This document shows, in pieces, positions 9,002-19,359 of a stretch of 64,000 bases of DNA; positions within the stretch are counted from its first letter, which is position 1; each line of letters begins with the position of its first letter. The stretch is from Prevotella sp. CAG:1092 (lineage in GTDB: Bacteria; Bacteroidota; Bacteroidia; Bacteroidales; Bacteroidaceae), in NCBI GenBank assembly GCA_000436915.1, contig HF994128.1:59205-123204 (forward strand). The letters run 5' to 3'. Under the pieces are notes generated by a model. The model had not been told where the DNA came from and searched no databases. It saw nothing but the letters and a program-made list of their open reading frames with translations. The translations under genes and the position numbers were made by a program.

Positions 9002-9934
9002 ATGACAAAGATTATAGAAAACTATCATGTACCAGTATTGCTCAACGAGAGCATAGACGGACTAAACATACATAAAGGAGGAATATATGTCGACGTAACA
9101 TTCGGTGGCGGTGGACATAGCAGGGAGATATTGTCCAGACTTGACGAGACAAGTCATTTGTATAGTTTCGACCAAGACGAAGATGCAGAAAGAAATATCG
9201 ACGACCGCATAAAAGGTGGCAAATTCACTTTTGTGAGATCAAACTTTAGATATCTTACAAACTGGATGAGGTATCATGGAGTAGACGGCATAGACGGACT
9301 GTTGGCAGACCTCGGAGTGTCAAGTCATCATTTCGACGACGAAACTCGTGGATTCTCTTTCCGCTTTGATGCTCCACTTGACATGAGAATGAATAAGCGC
9401 GCTGGAAAAACTGCCGCCGACATAATAAACGACTATGACGAAGAGCAGTTGGCTGATATCTTCTATCTATATGGCGAACTAAAGACATCACGCCGCATAG
9501 CTTCAACATTGGTAAAGCAAAGAGCCGACAAGCGAATAGAAACGACACAGGATTTCTTGAATGCTGTAGCTCCGCTATTCAACAAGGAGCGAGAGAAGAA
9601 AGATATGGCAAAACTCTTTCAAGCTCTGCGCATAGAGGTAAACCATGAGATGGATGCCTTGAAAGAGATGCTATATAGTGCCACAGCGCTATTAAAGCCA
9701 GGCGGCAGACTAAGTGTGATAACTTATCACTCATTAGAAGACCGCATGGTGAAGAACGTGATGAAGACAGGCAATGCAGAGGGAAAAGCAGAACAAGATT
9801 TCTTTGGCAGAACCAAATGTCCATTCAAACTAATCAACAACAAAGTGATAGTTCCTTCGGCAGAGGAGGTGGAGATAAACCCACGAAGCAGAAGTGCTAA
9901 GCTAAGAATAGCAGAGAAAATAGCAATAGAATAA
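9002..9934 (+). CDS. rsmH: 16S rRNA (cytosine(1402)-N(4))-methyltransferase RsmH
   Basis: 310 residues. It methylates N4 of C1402 in 16S rRNA using S-adenosylmethionine. The start YHVPVLLNESIDGL and the SAM-binding DVTFGGGGHSR (near residue 30) are diagnostic, as are LLADLGVSSHHFDD and the later ALRIEVNHEMD. It lies between mraZ and ftsL as in most bacteria, with 13 bp to the next gene. Confidence 0.97.
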   Translation: MTKIIENYHVPVLLNESIDGLNIHKGGIYVDVTFGGGGHSREILSRLDETSHLYSFDQDEDAERNIDDRIKGGKFTFVRSNFRYLTNWMRYHGVDGIDGLLADLGVSSHHFDDETRGFSFRFDAPLDMRMNKRAGKTAADIINDYDEEQLADIFYLYGELKTSRRIASTLVKQRADKRIETTQDFLNAVAPLFNKEREKKDMAKLFQALRIEVNHEMDALKEMLYSATALLKPGGRLSVITYHSLEDRMVKNVMKTGNAEGKAEQDFFGRTKCPFKLINNKVIVPSAEEVEINPRSRSAKLRIAEKIAIE

Positions 9935-9947
9935 ACAAAGGAGGAAA

Positions 9948-10469
9948 ATGGAAAGCGTTAATACAAAACCAGAAAATAAGACTGCTGCCAGCGAAGAGCC
10001 AAAAGCAAAAGAGCAGAACGATATTGCTAAAAAGGAAGAGGCAAAAAGCAATAATGACAACTCTCGTGATATAGGAGACGAAGGCCCAAGTCTGAAAGAG
10101 GTGATTAAGCAGAATGCTACAGAAGAGGAATCACCGCTATCGAAGAACTTTACCCTCAATAAGATTCTTGGTGGAGATATATTGACATCATCTACCATAA
10201 GACGACAAATTTGGGTATTTTTGCTGATTGCATTCTTCACCCTTATATATATATCTAACAGATATAGCTGTCAACAAGACCTTATTGAGATTGACAAGCT
10301 GCAAGAACGATTGCAAGGCGCAAAGTTTAAAGCGTTGTCAAGTTCGAGCCAGATGACAGAAAGAAGCAGAGAGAGCAACGTGCTCGAATTGCTAAGAAAT
10401 AATAGCGACAGCACGCTGAAGACTCCAAATCAGCCACCTTACATAATTACTGTACCAGAAGACAATTAA
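9948..10469 (+). CDS. ftsL: FtsL-like cell division protein
   Basis: 173 residues, bitopic. A hydrophilic cytoplasmic part of about 85 residues rich in Glu, Lys and Asn is followed by one membrane segment (about 87-104, IWVFLLIAFFTLIYIS) and a short periplasmic coiled coil (about 108-135). FtsL works with FtsQ and FtsB-like proteins to activate the FtsW/PBP pair. The cytoplasmic tail is much longer than in E. coli FtsL, which is common in Bacteroidetes. The assignment rests on position and topology more than on sequence. Confidence 0.85.
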   Translation: MESVNTKPENKTAASEEPKAKEQNDIAKKEEAKSNNDNSRDIGDEGPSLKEVIKQNATEEESPLSKNFTLNKILGGDILTSSTIRRQIWVFLLIAFFTLIYISNRYSCQQDLIEIDKLQERLQGAKFKALSSSSQMTERSRESNVLELLRNNSDSTLKTPNQPPYIITVPEDN

Positions 10470-10493
10470 GAAGAAAAAGGAGGATAAACAACA

Positions 10494-12656
10494 ATGAGTA
10501 AGTTCGATAGCAACAAAATAATGCCAAGATATAGTGCTATAGCTTTGGTAATGACCATGATAGCTTTCGCTGTAGTGGTTAAGGCTGGCTATATCATGAC
10601 AGTAAAAAGAAGTTATTGGGAACAAGTTGCAGACAGAGTAAAGAAAGATAGCGTCAGCGTAACTCCTAAGCGAGGAAACATATTGAGTTGTGATGGCGAA
10701 CTAATGGCAAGTTCATTGCCTGAGTTTATGGTATTCATGGACTTCAAACAACTCTGCGATGCCAAGAATGATAGTCTTTGGGAATCAAAGCTCGACTCTA
10801 TATGCATGGGACTAAACAGAATATTCCCAGAGAGATCGACTAAAGAATTTAAGTCGAATCTTCAAGAAGGATTTGCTAAGAAGAGTCGCCACTACCCTAT
10901 ATGGCGACGTCGTATAGACTATAATACATTTACCGAGATACAGGCATTACCAATATTTAAGCTTGGTAAGTTTGCCAGCGGATTCCATTACGAGGAATTC
11001 AATGCTCGCCAACGCCCGTATGGCTCTTTGGCTCAGCGTACCTTGGGCGACATGTTCGGTGCAAAAGATACTGCACGCTGTGGTTTGGAGTTGACTTACG
11101 ACTCTATTCTGCGCGGTTCAAACGGTATTACTCATAGACGTAAGGTGCTGAACAAGTTCCTTGACATCATGGACACACCTCCTATCGATGGTGCTGATAT
11201 CGTTACCACTATTGATGTAAGCATGCAAGATTTGGCAGAGCGCAGTGTAATCAATGAGCTTAAAGAGATTAATGGTAATGTTGGTGTAGCCATTGTTATG
11301 GAAGTAGCCACAGGCGACGTAAAAGCCATAGTAAATATGGAGAAATGTGTGGATGGCAACTACCGTGAGATTAAGAACCATGCAGTGAGCGACTTGCTTG
11401 AACCTGGTTCGGTATTCAAGACAGCTTCAATATTGGTAGCTTTGGACGACGGAGTGGTTGACACTACATGTATGGTAGAAACTGGAGGTGGTGTATGGCC
11501 TATGTATGGCAGACAGATGAAGGATCACAACTGGCGTCGTGGTGGCTATGGCACAATATCGTTGCCACGAACACTTGAGGTCAGTTCGAATATCGGTGTA
11601 AGCCGTATCATCGACGACCACTATCACAATTGCCCAGAGAAGTTCGTCCAGGGTATATATCGCACAGGATTGGCTGCCGATTTAAAGTTGCCTTTGGTTG
11701 GCTCGTCGCCTGCAAAGATACGTATGCCTAAAAAGAATTCCCGTGGTCAATGGCTCAACTGGAGCAAGACGGCTTTGGCATGGATGAGTATTGGCTACGA
11801 GACACAGATACCTCCGATTTCAACGCTGACATTCTATAACGCTATTGCAAACAACGGAAAGATGATGCGTCCAAGATTTGTAAAACAGGTGATAAAGGAT
11901 GGACAGGTGATAATGGACTTCCCACCAGAAGTGGTGAAAGGACATGAGCAAATAGCAAAGCCACAGACTATCAAAACCATGCAAACCATCTTGGAGCACG
12001 TGGTGAGTCAAGGTTTGGGAAAGAAAGCAGGCTCACCTTCATTCAAAGTTGCAGGAAAGACTGGTACAGCACAGATGTCGAAGGGTGTAGCAGGATACAA
12101 ATCAGGCACGATGAACTATCTGTTGTCGTTTGCAGGTTTCTTCCCTGCTGATGCACCACGATATAGCTGTATTGTTTGTATACAGAAGAGCGGTCTACCT
12201 GCATCTGGTGGTGGTATGAGCGGTGTAGTATTCCATCATATTGCCGAAGGCATCATGGCTCAAGACTTGAAGCTTGATGTTAAAGACGCAAGGGATTCAA
12301 CCAGCATTCTTGTTCCACAGGTGAAAGATGGAAACATCCTTGCTGCCGACTATGTATTGTCTACACTTGGAATTAAGACCAACCGTAATTGGAAAGAAAA
12401 CACCAACTACACATCGCCTATATGGGGAAAGGCTCTTATCAATTCCAACTGCATTGATTTAACAAGCTATAAGCCTCAAGACAAGCGCATTATGCCTGAT
12501 GTAATAGGTATGGGAGCACGAGATGCAGTATACCTCATTGAAAGTCGTGGCGTAAAATGCAAGTTGCAGGGTCGTGGCCATATTGTTAAGCAGAGCATTC
12601 CTGCAGGCAACTATATAAAGAAAGGTGAAGTATGCCTGCTAACATTAGAGAATTAA
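10494..12656 (+). CDS. ftsI: Division-specific penicillin-binding protein (FtsI/PBP3 class B) with C-terminal PASTA domain
   Basis: 720 residues. There is one N-terminal membrane anchor (about 14-36), a class B dimerisation region, and a transpeptidase domain carrying SVFK (306-309, the acylated Ser), SSN (364-366) and KTG (522-524). The last about 60 residues resemble a PASTA domain ([20 protein letters not shown]). It cross-links septal peptidoglycan together with FtsW. It lies between ftsL and murE. An ATG at 12632 in the next gene's frame falls inside its end but is not the preferred murE start. Confidence 0.94.
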   Translation: MSKFDSNKIMPRYSAIALVMTMIAFAVVVKAGYIMTVKRSYWEQVADRVKKDSVSVTPKRGNILSCDGELMASSLPEFMVFMDFKQLCDAKNDSLWESKLDSICMGLNRIFPERSTKEFKSNLQEGFAKKSRHYPIWRRRIDYNTFTEIQALPIFKLGKFASGFHYEEFNARQRPYGSLAQRTLGDMFGAKDTARCGLELTYDSILRGSNGITHRRKVLNKFLDIMDTPPIDGADIVTTIDVSMQDLAERSVINELKEINGNVGVAIVMEVATGDVKAIVNMEKCVDGNYREIKNHAVSDLLEPGSVFKTASILVALDDGVVDTTCMVETGGGVWPMYGRQMKDHNWRRGGYGTISLPRTLEVSSNIGVSRIIDDHYHNCPEKFVQGIYRTGLAADLKLPLVGSSPAKIRMPKKNSRGQWLNWSKTALAWMSIGYETQIPPISTLTFYNAIANNGKMMRPRFVKQVIKDGQVIMDFPPEVVKGHEQIAKPQTIKTMQTILEHVVSQGLGKKAGSPSFKVAGKTGTAQMSKGVAGYKSGTMNYLLSFAGFFPADAPRYSCIVCIQKSGLPASGGGMSGVVFHHIAEGIMAQDLKLDVKDARDSTSILVPQVKDGNILAADYVLSTLGIKTNRNWKENTNYTSPIWGKALINSNCIDLTSYKPQDKRIMPDVIGMGARDAVYLIESRGVKCKLQGRGHIVKQSIPAGNYIKKGEVCLLTLEN

Positions 12657-12685
12657 AAAAACTCACGAATAAAAACATATATATC

Positions 12686-14137
12686 ATGAAAATAAAGGAG
12701 TTGTTGAAAAACATCAAACCTCTGGAGATAGTCGGAGATGTTGATGTAGACATTACAGGTGTGAACATAGACTCACGCCGTATCGAAAACGGCCATTTGT
12801 TTGTTGCCATGAAAGGCACACAGGTAGATGGACACAAATTTATTGGCAAGGCTATAGAACTTGGTGCTAAGGCTGTGCTTTGCGAAGATATGCCTACAGA
12901 GAAATCTGAGAATGTAACATATATAAAGGTTACTTCTACCGAAGAGTGTGTAGGACCTGTTGCAACAGTATTCTATGGCGACCCTTCGAAGAAGCTCAAG
13001 TTGGTTGGCGTAACAGGTACTAATGGTAAGACCACCATTGCCACCTTATTATATAATATGTTTAGAAAGATGGGACACAAGTGCGGTTTGCTATCAACGG
13101 TATGCAACTATATCGAAGACGAGGCTATACCTGCAGACCATACTACTCCTGACCCTATAGAACTCAACTTACTGTTGCACAAGATGGTAGAGGCAGGATG
13201 CGAATATGCATTCATGGAGTGTTCAAGTCATGCGATAGCTCAAAAGCGTATCGGTGGTTTGCAATTCGCTGGCGGTATATTCACCAACCTTACTCGCGAC
13301 CACCTTGACTACCATAAGACATTCGAGAACTATCGCAATGCCAAGAAAGCATTCTTCGATATGTTGCCAAAGACAGCCTTTGCTATAACCAATGCCGACG
13401 ACAAAAATGGCATGGTGATGGTTCAGAACACTAAGGCGCAGATAAAGACCTACTCTACTCGTCAGATGGCTGACTTCAAGGCACAAATCATAGAATGTCA
13501 TTTCGAAGGTATGTATCTTGATATCGATGGACATGAAGTTGGTGTACAGTTCATCGGAAAGTTCAATGTCAGCAACCTGCTTGCAGTATATGGTGCAGCT
13601 CGCATGCTCGGCAAGAGTGCAGAGGATATATTGTTGGTGATGAGCACTTTGAAGAGTGTAAGCGGAAGATTGGAACCTATACGCTCACCACAAGGATTTA
13701 CCGCTATTGTTGACTATGCTCATACTCCTGATGCTCTTGAGAATGTGCTCAACGCTATTCATGAAGTGTTGGATGGTAAGGGATCGGTGATAACAGTTTG
13801 TGGAGCTGGCGGCAACCGTGATAAGGGTAAACGTCCATTGATGGCACAAGAGGCTGTAAAGCAAAGCGACAAGGTAATCATCACAAGCGATAACCCACGC
13901 TTTGAAGAGCCACAGGATATCATCAATGACATGTTGGCAGGATTAACTCCACAGCAGATGAAGAAGGTTATCTCTATAGTCGACCGCAAAGAGGCTATCC
14001 GCACAGCTTGCATGTTGGCAAAGAAGGGCGACGTGGTGTTGGTTGCTGGTAAAGGTCATGAAGACTATCAAGAGATAAAGGGTGTGAAACATCATTTCGA
14101 CGACAGAGAGATACTGCGCGGAATATTTGCAGAATAA
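12686..14137 (+). CDS. murE: UDP-N-acetylmuramoyl-L-alanyl-D-glutamate--2,6-diaminopimelate ligase
   Basis: 483 residues from the ATG at 12686, which begins [11 protein letters not shown] longer frame from 12632 overlaps the PBP gene and adds 18 residues with no family resemblance. The ATP-binding loop GTNGKT is at 111-116 and the Mur ligase central motifs are intact. DNPR at 402-405 is the marker for meso-diaminopimelate as the added amino acid, rather than lysine. MurE adds the third residue of the stem peptide in the cytoplasm. mraY follows directly; murF, often next in other phyla, is not present. Confidence 0.96.
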   Translation: MKIKELLKNIKPLEIVGDVDVDITGVNIDSRRIENGHLFVAMKGTQVDGHKFIGKAIELGAKAVLCEDMPTEKSENVTYIKVTSTEECVGPVATVFYGDPSKKLKLVGVTGTNGKTTIATLLYNMFRKMGHKCGLLSTVCNYIEDEAIPADHTTPDPIELNLLLHKMVEAGCEYAFMECSSHAIAQKRIGGLQFAGGIFTNLTRDHLDYHKTFENYRNAKKAFFDMLPKTAFAITNADDKNGMVMVQNTKAQIKTYSTRQMADFKAQIIECHFEGMYLDIDGHEVGVQFIGKFNVSNLLAVYGAARMLGKSAEDILLVMSTLKSVSGRLEPIRSPQGFTAIVDYAHTPDALENVLNAIHEVLDGKGSVITVCGAGGNRDKGKRPLMAQEAVKQSDKVIITSDNPRFEEPQDIINDMLAGLTPQQMKKVISIVDRKEAIRTACMLAKKGDVVLVAGKGHEDYQEIKGVKHHFDDREILRGIFAE

Positions 14138-14153
14138 ACAATAACTTCAAGAA

Positions 14154-15422
14154 ATGTTATACTATCTTTTCAGATTTTTGGAAGAATACGGAATCTCTGG
14201 CTCACATATGTGGGGCTACATTTCGTTTCGTGCATTGCTGGCGCTGATATTCTCATTGGTAATATCTGCATGGTTTGGCGAGAAATTTATTAAATATCTC
14301 AAGAGTAAGCAAATTACTGAAACTCAGCGTGATGCGAGTATCGACCCATTCGGCACAAAGAAGATTGGGGTGCCTTCTATGGGTGGTATCATCATCATTG
14401 TATCTATTCTCATCCCTGTATTATTGCTCGGACGACTCAGAAACATCTACCTATTGCTGATGATTATCACCACAGTATGGCTTGGCTTCCTTGGTGGAAT
14501 GGACGATTTCATCAAGATATTCCGTCGTAACAAGGAAGGATTGAAAGGTCGCTATAAGATTGTTGGCCAGGTAGGTATCGGTCTCATCGTTGGTTTGGTG
14601 CTATGGATGTCGCCAGATGTCAAGATGAGAGAGAATCTTGCTATCGAGCAGCAGGGCCAGGAAATGGTGATTACTCATCAGCCTATTGCCCAAAAATCTC
14701 TGAAGACCACAATACCATTTCTAAAGGAACACAACCTCGACTACTCCAACCTGGTATCTTTCTGCGGCAAGTATAAGACTGCTGCAGGATGGATTTTGTT
14801 TGTGATAATGACCATATTTGTTGTCACAGCAGTTAGCAATGGTGCCAACCTCAACGATGGTATGGACGGAATGTGTGCAGGAAACTCAGCAGTGATAGGT
14901 GTGGCATTGGGAATATTGGCTTACGTAAGTTCGCATATAGAATTTGCCCAATATCTTAATATAATGTATATTCCTGACAGCCAAGAGCTTGTGGTATTCA
15001 TGTGTGCCTTTGTTGGTGCGCTCATTGGTTTTCTATGGTATAATGCTTATCCTGCCCAAGTATTTATGGGCGATACTGGTTCGCTAACCATCGGAGGAAT
15101 CATAGCGGTATGTGCCATCATCATCCACAAGGAGTTGATGTTGCCTATACTCTGCGGTATATTCTTTGTAGAGAGCCTGAGCGTTATGATACAGGTTTGG
15201 TATTACAAGATGGGAAAACGCAAAGGCATAAAGCAACGTGTATTTAAGCGCACTCCTATACACGACAACTTCAGAACCACCGATAACCAACTTGATCCTG
15301 ATTGTCGATACTTGATAAAGGCGCCTCATTCTGCAAAGCATGAGACAAAGATTACTATCAGATTCTGGATAATCTCTATTATTCTTGCCGCACTAACTAT
15401 CATCACCTTGAAGATAAGATAG
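14154..15422 (+). CDS. mraY: Phospho-N-acetylmuramoyl-pentapeptide-transferase
   Basis: 422 residues, a polytopic membrane enzyme that moves phospho-MurNAc-pentapeptide onto undecaprenyl phosphate to make lipid I. Catalytic segments include FLGGMDDFIKIFRRNKEGLKGR-type sequence (read in part), NLNDGMDGM and the cytoplasmic HDNFR region near the end. It is about 60 residues longer than E. coli MraY. The extra length is a periplasmic loop of about 60 residues after about residue 150, rich in polar residues, which appears characteristic of Bacteroidetes. Confidence 0.96.
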   Translation: MLYYLFRFLEEYGISGSHMWGYISFRALLALIFSLVISAWFGEKFIKYLKSKQITETQRDASIDPFGTKKIGVPSMGGIIIIVSILIPVLLLGRLRNIYLLLMIITTVWLGFLGGMDDFIKIFRRNKEGLKGRYKIVGQVGIGLIVGLVLWMSPDVKMRENLAIEQQGQEMVITHQPIAQKSLKTTIPFLKEHNLDYSNLVSFCGKYKTAAGWILFVIMTIFVVTAVSNGANLNDGMDGMCAGNSAVIGVALGILAYVSSHIEFAQYLNIMYIPDSQELVVFMCAFVGALIGFLWYNAYPAQVFMGDTGSLTIGGIIAVCAIIIHKELMLPILCGIFFVESLSVMIQVWYYKMGKRKGIKQRVFKRTPIHDNFRTTDNQLDPDCRYLIKAPHSAKHETKITIRFWIISIILAALTIITLKIR

Positions 15423-15469
15423 TGGACAAAGACCAACATTTATAATTTGTCAACTAAAAGGAAAAGAAA

Positions 15470-16801
15470 ATGAAAAGGATTGTTATTTTAGGAGCTGGCG
15501 AGAGCGGTGCTGGAGCTGCAGTGTTGGCTAAAAAGGAAGGTTTCGATGTATTTGTTTCGGATATGTCGAAAATCAACGATAAATATAAGAAGATGCTCGA
15601 CGACCACAATATCGAGTGGGAAGAGGGTCATCATACAGAGGAAAAGATTCTCAACGCTTCAGAGATCGTCAAGAGCCCTGGTATTCCTAAAGAGGCTCCT
15701 ATGATTAAGAAGGTTATGGAAAAAGGTATTCATATCATCAGCGAGATAGAGTTTGCAAGCAGATATACAAACTCAAAGATGGTGTGCATCACAGGTAGTA
15801 ATGGTAAGACCACTACCACATCTCTTATATATCATATCTTCAAGGAGGCTGGATATGATGCAGGCTTGGCTGGCAACATCGGCAAGAGCTTGGCTCTACA
15901 GGTGGCAGAAGATCCACACGAATACTATATCATTGAGCTTAGCTCATTCCAGTTGGACAACATGTACGACTTCCATGCCAACATCGCAATCTTGCTCAAC
16001 ATCACTCCGGACCATCTCGACCGCTATGACTTCTGCATGCAGAACTATGTAGACGCAAAGATGAGAATCATTCAGAACCAGACAGAAAATGATAGCTTCA
16101 TCTACTGGAACGACGATCCTATCATCAAGAAAGAGCTTGAGAAATATGATATCAAAGCTATAGTATTCCCATTCTCTGAACTAAAAGAGAACGGCTCTAT
16201 CGGCTACATAGAAGAGGGCAAATATATTATTGAGAAGCCTACTCCTTTCAACATGGAGCAGGAAGAGCTCTCGCTATCAGGCAAGCACAACATATATAAC
16301 TCTTTGGCTGCTGGTATTGCTACCAATATCGCAGGTATAAAGAAAGAGGTGATAAGAAAGAGCCTTAGCGACTTCCCTGGTGTAGAACACCGTTTGGAGA
16401 AAGTAACAAAGGTAGGCGGAGTGCAATATATCAACGACTCAAAGGCTACCAACGTAGATGCTTGCTGGTATGCTTTAGAGAGCATGAAGACACCAACAAT
16501 CCTCATCGTTGGTGGTAAAGACAAGGGCAACGACTACGATGCTATCAAACCATTGGTGAAAGAAAAATGCGTAGGCTTAGTATATCTTGGAGCTGACAAC
16601 AAAAAGCTCCACGACAACTTCGACAATATGGGCATTCCTGTTAGAGACACCCACTCTATGAAAGAATGTGTACAGGCTTGCTACGAGATGGCAAAACCTG
16701 GCGACACTGTATTGTTAAGCCCTTGTTGCGCAAGCTTCGACCTCTTTAAGAACATGGAAGATCGCGGAGAACAATTCAAAACATTAGTAAGAAATCTATA
16801 A
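15470..16801 (+). CDS. murD: UDP-N-acetylmuramoyl-L-alanine--D-glutamate ligase
   Basis: 443 residues. The N-terminal Rossmann-like domain begins IVILGAGESG. The ATP loop TGSNGKTTT is at 108-116, with LLNITPDHLDRY later and the C-terminal domain beginning near GVEHRLE. It adds D-glutamate to UDP-MurNAc-L-alanine. The gene stands between mraY and ftsW, the usual place in the cluster. Spacing is 47 bp upstream and 36 bp downstream, with no terminator. Confidence 0.96.
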   Translation: MKRIVILGAGESGAGAAVLAKKEGFDVFVSDMSKINDKYKKMLDDHNIEWEEGHHTEEKILNASEIVKSPGIPKEAPMIKKVMEKGIHIISEIEFASRYTNSKMVCITGSNGKTTTTSLIYHIFKEAGYDAGLAGNIGKSLALQVAEDPHEYYIIELSSFQLDNMYDFHANIAILLNITPDHLDRYDFCMQNYVDAKMRIIQNQTENDSFIYWNDDPIIKKELEKYDIKAIVFPFSELKENGSIGYIEEGKYIIEKPTPFNMEQEELSLSGKHNIYNSLAAGIATNIAGIKKEVIRKSLSDFPGVEHRLEKVTKVGGVQYINDSKATNVDACWYALESMKTPTILIVGGKDKGNDYDAIKPLVKEKCVGLVYLGADNKKLHDNFDNMGIPVRDTHSMKECVQACYEMAKPGDTVLLSPCCASFDLFKNMEDRGEQFKTLVRNL

Positions 16802-16837
16802 GTATCATAATACAACAACATACCCCAACCAATAAAA

Positions 16838-18118
16838 ATGAATAGCAAAACGCTAAGCAACATATTCAAAGGCGACAAGGTGATATGGATGGTATTCTTC
16901 TTCTTGTGTGTCATCAGCGTCATCGAGGTATTCTCAGCCTCGTCGGAGCTGACATACAAGGGAGGAAACTACATGGCACCAATATTAAGACACATAGGCC
17001 TGCTATTTCTCGGCATTGCAAGTATGGTGGTAACTCTTAACATACAATGTAAGTATTTTAAGATCATCACTCCATTCTTGCTATTGGGGTCTATATTGCT
17101 GTTGTTGATAGTATGGGTAACAGGCAACGCCACTAATGGAGCATCAAGATGGATTGGTATCATGGGATTCCAATTCCAGCCTTCCGAATTTGCAAAAGGA
17201 GCTTTGGTATTGGCTACAGCTCAGATACTTAGCGCCATGCAAACAGAGAATGGTGCCGACAAGCATGCTTTAAAATACATACTGCTCATCTGCGGAGCAG
17301 TAATACCACTAATCTTGGTAGAGAACTTCTCTACAGCTGCCCTATTGTCGGCAGTGGTATTCATGATGATGATAATTGGACGAGTGCCTGGCAAGCAATT
17401 AGGTATAATCTTGGCATTTGTTGTTGGATTAATGGCCTTTGCCTTATCAGTAATTTGGATTACAGGTACCGACCAGTCGGAGTTAGAAAACAAGAATGCA
17501 CTGACAGAGCAAGTAGACAAAGCGAACGAAAATGCTGGCAAAGACAAAAAGATATTGCACCGTATGGACACATGGAAGTCAAGAATAAACAAATTCTTGG
17601 CTCATAAAGATGTTCCGCCTTCAGAAGTCGACCTTGACAAAGATGCACAGGTGGCACATGCCAATATAGCTATCGCTACATCAAACGGATATGGTAAAGG
17701 GCCGGGCAATTCTGTAGAACGCGACTTCCTATCACAGGCTTTCTCCGACTTTATCTTTGCCATAATCATTGAGGAGATGGGAATTGAAGGCGCCATAGCT
17801 GTGGCTTTTCTATATATCATCTTGCTATTCCGTACAGGCAAGATAGCCCGACGATGCGAGAACAACTTCCCTGCCCTATTGGCTATGGGCTTAGCCCTGT
17901 TGCTTGTAACACAGGCGTTGTTCAACATGTGCGTAGCTGTTGGATTGGCTCCTGTCACAGGTCAGCCTTTACCTCTGATAAGCCGTGGAGGAACATCAAC
18001 CATCATAAACTGCATCTATATAGGTGTAATTCTTAGCATAAGTCGTTCTGCAAAGAAGAAAGGAAACAACGACGACATAACAAAGAAACCTACAGTGGCA
18101 ACTGCTATCACAAAATAA
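16838..18118 (+). CDS. ftsW: Septal peptidoglycan glycosyltransferase FtsW (SEDS family)
   Basis: 426 residues with about ten membrane segments. SEDS landmarks are present: FQPSEFAKGALVLATA, the large periplasmic loop between about 215 and 275 with the DAQVAHANIAIA stretch, and TGQPLPLISRGGTS near the end. FtsW polymerises lipid II at the septum together with the class B PBP encoded upstream. The cytoplasmic C-terminus is short and basic. Confidence 0.94.
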   Translation: MNSKTLSNIFKGDKVIWMVFFFLCVISVIEVFSASSELTYKGGNYMAPILRHIGLLFLGIASMVVTLNIQCKYFKIITPFLLLGSILLLLIVWVTGNATNGASRWIGIMGFQFQPSEFAKGALVLATAQILSAMQTENGADKHALKYILLICGAVIPLILVENFSTAALLSAVVFMMMIIGRVPGKQLGIILAFVVGLMAFALSVIWITGTDQSELENKNALTEQVDKANENAGKDKKILHRMDTWKSRINKFLAHKDVPPSEVDLDKDAQVAHANIAIATSNGYGKGPGNSVERDFLSQAFSDFIFAIIIEEMGIEGAIAVAFLYIILLFRTGKIARRCENNFPALLAMGLALLLVTQALFNMCVAVGLAPVTGQPLPLISRGGTSTIINCIYIGVILSISRSAKKKGNNDDITKKPTVATAITK

Positions 18119-18153
18119 TCACAATAAAAATAGCACATAATAAAAATTTTGAT

Positions 18154-18161
18154 TACTTTTG
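18154..18161 (+). promoter_or_regulatory. Internal promoter before murG
   Basis: TACTTTTG matches the TAnnTTTG -7 element and lies 24 bp before the murG ATG, in the 66-bp gap after ftsW. This is the only clear internal promoter in the division cluster and would allow murG-murC-ftsQAZ to be expressed separately from mraZ control. Confidence 0.5.
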
Positions 18162-18184
18162 CAAAAACATAAAAGCATAATAAA

Positions 18185-19297
18185 ATGGACAGCAATTTAA
18201 GAATTATCATAAGTGGTGGAGGCACAGGAGGACACATCTTTCCAGCCATCTCTATTGCTAACGCCATTAAGGCAAAACACCCTGATGCTCAGATTCTTTT
18301 CGTTGGAGCTTTAGGACGTATGGAAATGCAGCGCGTTCCTGCAGCAGGCTACGAGATAAAGGGTTTGCCTATATGCGGTTTCGACAGGAAGCATCTGCTA
18401 AAAAACATCGCAGTACTCTTCAAGATATGGAAGAGCCAACACATGGCTAAGAAGATTATCAAAGACTTCAAGCCTATGGCAGCAGTAGGCGTAGGTGGAT
18501 ATGCCAGCGGTCCTACTCTCAACCAATGTGCAGCTATGGGAATACCTTGCTTGATTCAGGAGCAAAACTCTTACGCAGGTGTAACCAACAAGTTGTTGGC
18601 AAAAAAGGCGAGCAAGATATGCGTAGCCTACGAGGGTATGGATAGATTCTTCCCTGCCGACAAGATTATAATGACAGGCAACCCTGTAAGACAGAATGTT
18701 CTTCAGACAGAAATAACAAAAGAAGAAGCACGAAAGGCTTTCGGACTCGAACCTGACAAGAAAACCATCCTCGTGGTAGGCGGAAGTCTTGGAGCAAGAA
18801 CTGTAAACGAAAGTATCATCAACCATCTCGACATGGTAGAGAATGCTGACGTACAGATAATATGGCAGACAGGTAAATACTACAACAAAGCCATAATGGA
18901 CACCTTGGCACAGCATAAGCCAATAAAGAACCTTAAGGTTATGGACTTCATCAGCGACATGGGTGCTGCCTACAAGGCTGCCGACTTGGTGATAAGTCGC
19001 GCTGGAGCAAGTTCTATCAGCGAATTCTGCTTGATAGGCAAACCTGTAATCTTGGTTCCAAGTCCAAATGTTGCAGAAGACCATCAAACAAAAAATGCTT
19101 TGGCATTGGTAAACAAGGATGCTGCACTATATGTAAAAGACATAGAGGCTCCAGACACATTGTTAAACACTGCGCTAAAGACTGTTAACGACGAGGCAAA
19201 GTTGGCTTCACTCAGTGAGAACATAAAGAAGTTGGGACTCAAGAACTCTGCCGACGTCATTGCCGACGAAGTTATAAAGCTTGCAACTGGTAAATAA
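18185..19297 (+). CDS. murG: UDP-N-acetylglucosamine--N-acetylmuramyl-(pentapeptide) pyrophosphoryl-undecaprenol N-acetylglucosamine transferase
   Basis: 370 residues. The GT28 glycine loop SGGGTGGHIFPA opens the protein (about 10-21), and a second glycine-rich loop VVGGSLGARTVNE marks the UDP-GlcNAc domain. It turns lipid I into lipid II at the inner face of the membrane. It is preceded by its own likely promoter and followed after 62 bp by murC. Confidence 0.96.
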   Translation: MDSNLRIIISGGGTGGHIFPAISIANAIKAKHPDAQILFVGALGRMEMQRVPAAGYEIKGLPICGFDRKHLLKNIAVLFKIWKSQHMAKKIIKDFKPMAAVGVGGYASGPTLNQCAAMGIPCLIQEQNSYAGVTNKLLAKKASKICVAYEGMDRFFPADKIIMTGNPVRQNVLQTEITKEEARKAFGLEPDKKTILVVGGSLGARTVNESIINHLDMVENADVQIIWQTGKYYNKAIMDTLAQHKPIKNLKVMDFISDMGAAYKAADLVISRAGASSISEFCLIGKPVILVPSPNVAEDHQTKNALALVNKDAALYVKDIEAPDTLLNTALKTVNDEAKLASLSENIKKLGLKNSADVIADEVIKLATGK

Positions 19298-19359
19298 AAA
19301 AAAGAATTAAGAGATGAAATCAAAGAATGTCATCTACATATAATTTGAAGTAACAAACA

